Of a stretch of 11,729 nt of DNA, positions 8,201-11,729 are shown one piece after another. The stretch covers positions 1 through 11,729 of the forward strand of contig BQJS01000157.1 in assembly GCA_021604825.1 (NCBI GenBank), written 5' to 3'. Position 1 is the stretch's first letter. The number at the start of each line of letters is the position of its first letter. A program made the translations under genes and the position numbers. Source of the stretch: Phycisphaerae bacterium (GTDB taxonomy: Bacteria; Planctomycetota; Phycisphaerae; UBA1845). Below the pieces are notes generated by a model, which saw only the letters and a program-made list of their open reading frames with translations, had not been told where the DNA came from and did not search any database.

Positions 8201-10020
8201 TTGTGCCACGTGTCAATCGTGCGATTCACACCACTGGGGGCGCGGAAGAATTCGGAAGCGCTGGTCCAGCCGTTTGAAGTCAAGTCCGACGCGACCGCCG
8301 AATTGTCCGTGACGCGAAGCGTCAGGTTATAGTCGGTCAAGAGGCCACCAGCGATCTGGTTAAACATCGTAATACCTGCGGATCCCTCACTGCGTGCGCC
8401 GGTTGAGAACGTGCCGCTATCAAATCTTGCCAGTTCAAAACGGGTTCGGCCATTTAATGTCGCGCTATCCGTGAACTTGAAGTTCCAAGTCACGAACATC
8501 GGATCGTCATCTGAACCATTCGCCGAACCGATTGATCGATACAGTCGTGCAGCATTTGCGCCTGCGGGATTGGCTTCTCGCAGGTAGTTCGGGCAACTGG
8601 CACCTCCACCGGCCGTCAACTGAACCTTTGCATCCGGCGGCGTCGTGTTGTTGATCGAGTTCGACCAGAACTCATTCAATTCGGTCTGATCTGCATAGTT
8701 GTCGAAGTTGTCTGCGAGGATGACGCCGGGGCCAAATACCTCAACTGGGTTTGAGAAGTCACTGACGACGTCGCCCGTTCCCTGGGTGTCGGTCTGCGTC
8801 GCGGTAATAACGTCACCGGCTATGAGCGAGAGACCGGTAAAGGTCGCTGTGCCATTGACCGGCGTCACGGGATTCGCCGTGACGTCAACACCACCAACTG
8901 CGGATACACCATTGATGAAGAGTTCAACGTCGTCGACGTCTGACATGTCGCAAAGGTTGAATTTTGATGAGACCTGAATGGATGCGTCCGTTGAGAAAAT
9001 AGGTCCTTGAACCTTTGGTGCTTCAATGTTGCCGTCATCGACAGGTGACGTCAATTCAACTTCGTCAACGTAGATGAAGAAATACTCGGCATCTGGATTG
9101 GCCGTGTCTGCTGAAAAAATCAACGATTCAAGAACACCGCGATTGACACCGTCGCCATTTGAAGTTGCGTCCAGCAAGCCGTCACCAGCCGTGTCGATTC
9201 CATCGCCATTGTTGGCGAATCCACGAATGCGGCTCGAATCAAGGGCACCAAGATCAAACTCGACCTGAACAAACTCGCTGGCATCTGGGGGCCAGAATTC
9301 GTTGCTCGCGGTGAATCGCTTTCCACCTGGGGGGAATTCGCCCATGAAACCGTTGGTCGGAGCTGGGATCACTTCGGAACCCGGAAGGTAAACGTATTCC
9401 AAGTCACCCGAGCCATCGTCCTCGGCACCGAGTGCGACGTCATTTCCCGTTTCGCGAACTGCCATGCACATCAGGATGGCTGCATCGCCGGGCGTCTCCA
9501 ATGGAACCTGAGCGCCAAAGTAATTCGTCACCGGATTGAACTTGAATGCCGTCACGGCCATCTTGAATCGAACCGTTCCCTGTAGATGAAGCGAAGGGCT
9601 CGGAATGTTCGTAGCTCCACCTGTGATGAGTCGAGCACCCGTTGTCGTGGCGTCCGTCGGATCGCCCCAGGCGAGGCTCAATTCGTAGCACGGTGACGCA
9701 ATGCCCGCGAAGGCACCCGTAGATGGAACGCGCTGCGTATAGTTGATTGGAATGACCGGCAACGCGATCGTCTCACCTGGGATGAGTCCATCGGTCGACC
9801 CAGAAAGTTCTGCAGGTCGCCAAAGAACTTCGGAACCAACACTTGTGAATGGGTCGCACACGCTGCTTCCGCGTGAACCACAAGTGAAGTCTTCCTGTTG
9901 TTCAAAGTTGGTGAGGCAATGGGTTGTCTGTGCCATCACCGGTGAATTGAAGGCGGTGAGAGAAACCCCAACCACTCCAACGACCAATACCAATCTTGCC
10001 AATGTCTTGCGTGTGAGCAT
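5257..10020 (-). CDS. Giant secreted modular protein: Ig-like repeats, jelly-roll-like domains, dockerin-like C terminus
   Basis: The start at 10020 is chosen because AGGAGAG lies six bases upstream and a clean signal peptide follows at once (MLTRKTLARLVLVVGVVGVS, then PVMAQ, cleavage near residue 31). An in-frame start at 10146 would add 42 charged residues before the signal. The 1587-residue protein has no recognisable enzyme. Concanavalin or CBM-like beta regions can be seen at about 35-325 (ending IYVDEVELTSP), 432-669 (opening ADNFDNYADQ, closing FFDNVSVTIG), 864-974 and 1239-1502 (opening SDNFDTDTSASW, closing LIDNLVVEG). Between them are five Ig-like repeats at about 335-429, 684-766, 768-852, 1058-1137 and 1141-1230, sharing a GDVITATQT-like strand. 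The tail has DCNANLVGDDCE (1507-1518) and two full EF-hand-type loops: D1524, N1526, D1528, D1532, D1535, and D1566, D1568, D1570, D1572, D1574, D1577. A structural, adhesive or polysaccharide-binding surface role is inferred. It is divergent from the second propeller gene and is closed by its own terminator. Confidence 0.82.
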   Translation of the reverse strand: MLTRKTLARLVLVVGVVGVSLTAFNSPVMAQTTHCLTNFEQQEDFTCGSRGSSVCDPFTSVGSEVLWRPAELSGSTDGLIPGETIALPVIPINYTQRVPSTGAFAGIASPCYELSLAWGDPTDATTTGARLITGGATNIPSPSLHLQGTVRFKMAVTAFKFNPVTNYFGAQVPLETPGDAAILMCMAVRETGNDVALGAEDDGSGDLEYVYLPGSEVIPAPTNGFMGEFPPGGKRFTASNEFWPPDASEFVQVEFDLGALDSSRIRGFANNGDGIDTAGDGLLDATSNGDGVNRGVLESLIFSADTANPDAEYFFIYVDEVELTSPVDDGNIEAPKVQGPIFSTDASIQVSSKFNLCDMSDVDDVELFINGVSAVGGVDVTANPVTPVNGTATFTGLSLIAGDVITATQTDTQGTGDVVSDFSNPVEVFGPGVILADNFDNYADQTELNEFWSNSINNTTPPDAKVQLTAGGGASCPNYLREANPAGANAARLYRSIGSANGSDDDPMFVTWNFKFTDSATLNGRTRFELARFDSGTFSTGARSEGSAGITMFNQIAGGLLTDYNLTLRVTDNSAVASDLTSNGWTSASEFFRAPSGVNRTIDTWHKMQIEVKSDVINYYIDDVNVNPAGYEDGVPRPNTSPYTHVIVGEGFSNNDPTMFFDNVSVTIGSNGLTHPFDAPLPDPPVIQEPIFPGDTVITLTDISTNATEVRVILDGSTTIATVSTTGFETTTIDVTIPALSFEDEITAEQTIGGESSCQSAAAIALIPTVVILDEILEPDETVVNVGGVEENVADEIRVYADTTTLIGTIVSPTTDAVAVTVPALIEGELITATQVIGGLESEHSPAVLVRPRPPLSLSVTVAIDEDGVSSDGNADFEFVGASQKIGSAPVGKALEPQTGVWQRFEFSLINDPVTVFVDNIGTPGQLDKGGLDFSIDSIFFSINSNGPVSAGPYTVYIDHTFYIDSGGQEVLIADAELANPYPLFRGQSSGILASNSSALTGETSMDGSNATKVDWEWPNEDAGNVTSVYRPNIAFPDDSLAVGFYILFNDFTTNAVSTPTLLEPNVGDIPFVRVNDVDPAATAVDLYRNGEFLTSAVPGGTSVDINVTTNSVVLDQYVARQTTPDGTSDLGFPRGITTPPAPTIVAPVFESATTVDIQDILQVANATTTQLQISRNDSVIGTVNTTGFESSSTTITGLPSLNEGDVLTVTQTANGLVSADSELAIVEGSATPCGIAFSDNFDTDTSASWNINASSADATAVFAFDYDAGGLLIPPSPNGGGSTLGLRLAANVAAPNSVEAITLSPVGQNFGGDYALRFDMWMNSVGPFPGGGAGSTEFVTAGVGYDNSTVNAAFGNGVGGWFACSGEGGSGSDYHAYKNEVLQGTGSFFAGSRNASAIYYSNIGGVDVGSLGQNTAFPTTQTGILQSGAAGFRWHEITIYRSGTKVRYVIDDLPIAEIDATVGASFPLAGNISIGYSDPFTSLATEPDLIFGLIDNLVVEGFGGGDCNANLVGDDCESIGTFDWNADGNVDNGDYAGLEDCLEGPGNSPAPSVAGCESTCLNTFDSDADNDIDLVDFAEFQEAVAP
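6331..6849 (-). repeat. Ig-like repeats 4 and 5 of the giant protein
   Basis: Residues about 1058-1137 and 1141-1230 are two adjacent Ig-like units. Repeat 5 shows the fullest pattern: PTIVAPVF, then IGTVNTTGFES, then LNEGDVLTVTQTANGLVSADS. Repeat 4 is the most diverged (VDLYRNGEFLTS, YVARQTTPDGTSD). The boundaries are judged by eye. Confidence 0.55.
7465..7971 (-). repeat. Ig-like repeats 2 and 3 of the giant protein
   Basis: Residues about 684-766 and 768-852 form a tandem pair. Repeat 2 contains ATVSTTGFETTT, close to IGTVNTTGFESSS of repeat 5, then DEITAEQTIGGESS. Repeat 3 contains IGTIVSPTTDAV and GELITATQVIGGLESEHS. The shared T-x-x-GGxES ending shows that they are duplicates of one module. 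Confidence 0.65.
8734..9018 (-). repeat. Ig-like repeat 1 of the giant protein
   Basis: Residues about 335-429 open with PKVQGPIFSTD and end with GDVITATQTDTQG and SDFSNPVEVFG, matching the later repeats in the same order of strands. This copy holds an extra loop after the ELFINGVSAVG strand. Confidence 0.5.
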
Positions 10021-10026
10021 GAGCCG

Positions 10027-10033
10027 CTCTCCT
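10027..10033 (-). promoter_or_regulatory. Ribosome binding site deciding the start of the giant gene
   Basis: AGGAGAG on the minus strand is six bases from the ATG at 10020. The in-frame ATG codons further upstream at 10068, 10116 and 10146 have no site of this quality. Confidence 0.7.
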
Positions 10034-10647
10034 AAACTGATATGAGTTTTGAATGCTGCCGAATTCATTTCGTTTGCCCTTTTGGGAAAAAACTGTCGCT
10101 TCCTTCTACCTTCCATATCTGGATTCGCCCGCGCGACGAATTGCACCCCTTCCTTTGATCGGCCAACCCTTGTGCGCAGGAAACGAATTCAATCGAAAAC
10201 CGAATTTAAAAAGAAGCGGACGCCGATCCACGCGCGCATGTCCTATATGCGGATGTTGCGGTCGCGATCCACGCTGCATGAGGGAATCACCGCGTTGGCG
10301 AATCCCTTGGCCCAACTTCTGCTTCCATCAATTCGGCTGCGTGGCTGAAGAAATGCCTAGCTCCCCTCAGTCCACTTCTTTCGCCTCGCCTCTATTATGC
10401 GTGGATTGGTGGGCCAGTTACAAGGTATTGCTTGTCAAAAATCTGATTTCGGTCGTCATAGGTGATTCCAAACACGGAACCAAGTTGACGGTTATCGGAA
10501 CAATTTCGAGACCAACCACAAATCACAACTATCGCCTGACATTTCAAGCTTGCCGAGGGGCCGTTCCAATCGCTAGGATTGCTGGCAGGAAACAGCTCCT
10601 TTGGGCTGGGTTAAGAGATGATTTGTTCCAAATAACGAATTTTATCG

Positions 10648-10671
10648 CCCCCAGCGTGAAACTGGAGGGGG
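10648..10671 (+). promoter_or_regulatory. Leader hairpin overlapping a purine-rich tract upstream of the plus-strand propeller gene
   Basis: CCCCCAG (10648-10654) can pair with CTGG-A-GGGG (10662-10671), with one bulged A and a seven-base loop. The 3' arm carries the strong GGAGG-like tract. The functional ribosome site is more likely the GGAG at 10674-10677, eight bases before the ATG and just outside the stem, so the hairpin could tune initiation. Confidence 0.35.
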
Positions 10672-10685
10672 TTGGAGTCTAGACC

Positions 10686-11729
10686 ATGCGGATTCGGGGA
10701 TTCAGGTTTGCGGCGAGCGTTGGAGTCATTTGCAGTGTCAGTGGAATTGCTGGTGCCGGTGACGTTTCTGGTGGTCGGGGCGATGTGCCTCCGTTGTTTT
10801 CGGACGTTTCTGCCAGCGTTTTGCCCACCAGCTACAACGTTAATGCCCGAAGTGCGTCGCTCGCGGACATCGATAACGACGGAGACCTCGACCTCTTTTA
10901 CCAAGGAGCGTCTGGGTCTCAGCGACTTCTTCGTAATAATTTGATTGGTCTGGGAACCCTGACCTTCACCGAGATCCTAGGAAATCTACCGTCGGGGTTA
11001 GGTCCATCGTGGAGCGCTTGCTGGGGAGATTACGACGGTGACGGACATATCGACGTCTTCATCGGCCAATCCAACACAGCGAGTGGGGCGGTTGGCGATG
11101 TCCTTCGAAACGACGGTACTGGTGTGTTTACCAATGAAAGCGTTTCGACGGGACTCGACGATCCAGGCTTTCATCAAAACGTTGCTTGGAGCGATATTGA
11201 CGGTGATGAAGATTTGGATCTGATCCTCGCGATGGAAGGACCGTTCGAGAAGCACGAGATTTACCTGCAAGGACCGGGTCAAAACTTCACGCCGGTCGGC
11301 GCTCTGGTTGGATTTCAGGAAGAAGTCGGGGTGAAGGCATACGGGATGGCCATCGGTGACACGGACGGCGATGGCGACATGGATATCTACATCTCGACGT
11401 GTCGCGGTGATAACAACATCCGCAATAACTTCTATGAAAATCAACTCGTCGATGTGGGTTCGCTGGGGTTTGTGGATATCGCTGATGCCAACGGCACGCA
11501 GTTCATGACGAACAGCTATGGAGCGGAGTTTTACGACTTCGACGATGACGGCGACCTCGACCTGTTCATGGTGGGGGCTGACTCAGAGCCGAGCAAAATC
11601 TGGCGAAATGATGGCGCAAATCAGTTTACCGATGTGGACACGCTCACTGGGCACACGCTGCTAACTGACACAGCCGGCGATTTGAATGGTGGTCGGGCAG
11701 TCGATTACGACAACGACGGCGACCTCGAT
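10686..11729 (+). CDS. Secreted FG-GAP/VCBS-repeat propeller protein, N-terminal 348 codons only
   Basis: The gene begins at the ATG at 10686, with GGAG at 10674-10677, and is open to the right edge without a stop. A signal peptide is clear (MRIRGFRFAASVGVICSVSG, likely cleavage after the AGA near residue 24). Six calcium-loop repeats follow: ADIDNDGDLDLFY (60), GDYDGDGHIDVFI (114), SDIDGDEDLDLIL (169), GDTDGDGDMDIYI (224), YDFDDDGDLDLFM (283) and VDYDNDGDLD (339, cut by the edge). Phrases such as LRNDGTGVFTNES and IWRNDGANQFTDV are typical of the VCBS/FG-GAP proteins of the CRTAC1/UnbV type, which differ from the integrin-like propeller at 258-1961. The full length and any C-terminal ASPIC/UnbV or dockerin-like domain lie outside the window. 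It is divergent from the giant surface protein and may belong to the same extracellular set, but nothing in the sequence proves this. Confidence 0.85.
   Translation, partial: MRIRGFRFAASVGVICSVSGIAGAGDVSGGRGDVPPLFSDVSASVLPTSYNVNARSASLADIDNDGDLDLFYQGASGSQRLLRNNLIGLGTLTFTEILGNLPSGLGPSWSACWGDYDGDGHIDVFIGQSNTASGAVGDVLRNDGTGVFTNESVSTGLDDPGFHQNVAWSDIDGDEDLDLILAMEGPFEKHEIYLQGPGQNFTPVGALVGFQEEVGVKAYGMAIGDTDGDGDMDIYISTCRGDNNIRNNFYENQLVDVGSLGFVDIADANGTQFMTNSYGAEFYDFDDDGDLDLFMVGADSEPSKIWRNDGANQFTDVDTLTGHTLLTDTAGDLNGGRAVDYDNDGDLD

Larger units (their letters stand above)
10021..10685. other. Divergent intergenic region, no convincing gene
   Basis: These 665 bases separate the divergent starts at 10020 and 10686 and must hold both promoters. 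Directly next to the minus-strand start is the AGGAGAG site (10027-10033). AT-rich tracts occur around 10187-10215. A TATTAT at 10393-10398 (plus strand) could be a -10 box but lacks a good -35 partner, and TTGTCA at 10432-10437 has only GTCATA at 17 bases. A 5-bp hairpin, CAATC/GATTG, lies at 10567-10581. No tRNA, riboswitch class or terminator is recognised. An open frame covers most of the region (10053-10682, plus) but looks like noncoding translation. Confidence 0.6.

Noticed and set aside
258..10020. True cellulosome-type cohesin-dockerin gene cluster
   Set aside because: No cohesin, scaffoldin or glycoside hydrolase is recognisable in the window, and the tails are only dockerin-like, with degenerate loops in two of three.
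10021..10146. Longer start of the giant protein at 10146
   Set aside because: The extra 42 residues are charged and would bury the signal peptide; the start at 10020 has AGGAGAG at ideal spacing.
10582..10600. Sigma-54-type -24/-12 promoter around TGGCAGGAAACAGCT
   Set aside because: The GG to GC distance is one base short and the TTGC half is absent.
10053..10682. Plus-strand open frame of 209 codons in the divergent intergenic region
   Set aside because: It has no ribosome binding site, is scattered with Arg, Cys and Trp in no domain-like order, lacks hydrophobic periodicity, and overlaps the leader of the giant gene. It ends four bases before the real start at 10686. It is most likely a chance open frame.

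Overview
The window looks like chromosomal DNA of a planctomycete, most likely from the Phycisphaerae side of the phylum. The main reason is that three consecutive secreted proteins end in the same kind of degenerate dockerin-like tail: two EF-hand-type loops separated by a Cys-containing linker, the second reading like DxDxDxDxDLxDFAxFQ. One of them also carries a DCNANLVGDDCE motif typical of planctomycete extracellular proteins. The taxonomic call is an inference from protein style; there is no rRNA or housekeeping gene to test it.

Layout. Four genes lie on the minus strand, read from right to left: a giant modular surface protein (10020 to 5257), a multidomain secreted amidase-like protein (5048 to 2046), an FG-GAP beta-propeller protein (1961 to 258), and the first 60 codons of a multi-pass membrane protein of the fused MFS/spermidine-synthase type (180 to the left edge). 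On the plus strand, divergent from the giant gene, a second FG-GAP/VCBS propeller protein starts at 10686 and runs off the right edge. Between the divergent genes is a 665-base stretch without a convincing gene.

Transcription. The giant gene is followed by a good intrinsic terminator (5166-5198, minus strand), so it is probably its own unit. The amidase-like gene therefore needs its own promoter in the 110 bases or so upstream. The FG-GAP gene follows after 84 bases, a gap that holds a perfect 7-bp palindrome resembling a REP-type dispersed element. The membrane-protein gene follows after a further 77 bases, a gap that holds a 12-bp perfect inverted repeat.

Biology. Four of the five genes encode exported proteins: signal peptides, Ig-like and jelly-roll-like modules, calcium-binding propeller blades, and a peptidoglycan-amidase-like domain split by a golvesin-type domain. 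Together they read as a cell-surface or extracellular assembly locus whose members share a C-terminal calcium-binding cassette. No cohesin is visible, so whether the cassette docks onto a partner or is a sorting or anchoring tag is open. This shared tail, and the interrupted amidase, are the most interesting aspects of the window.
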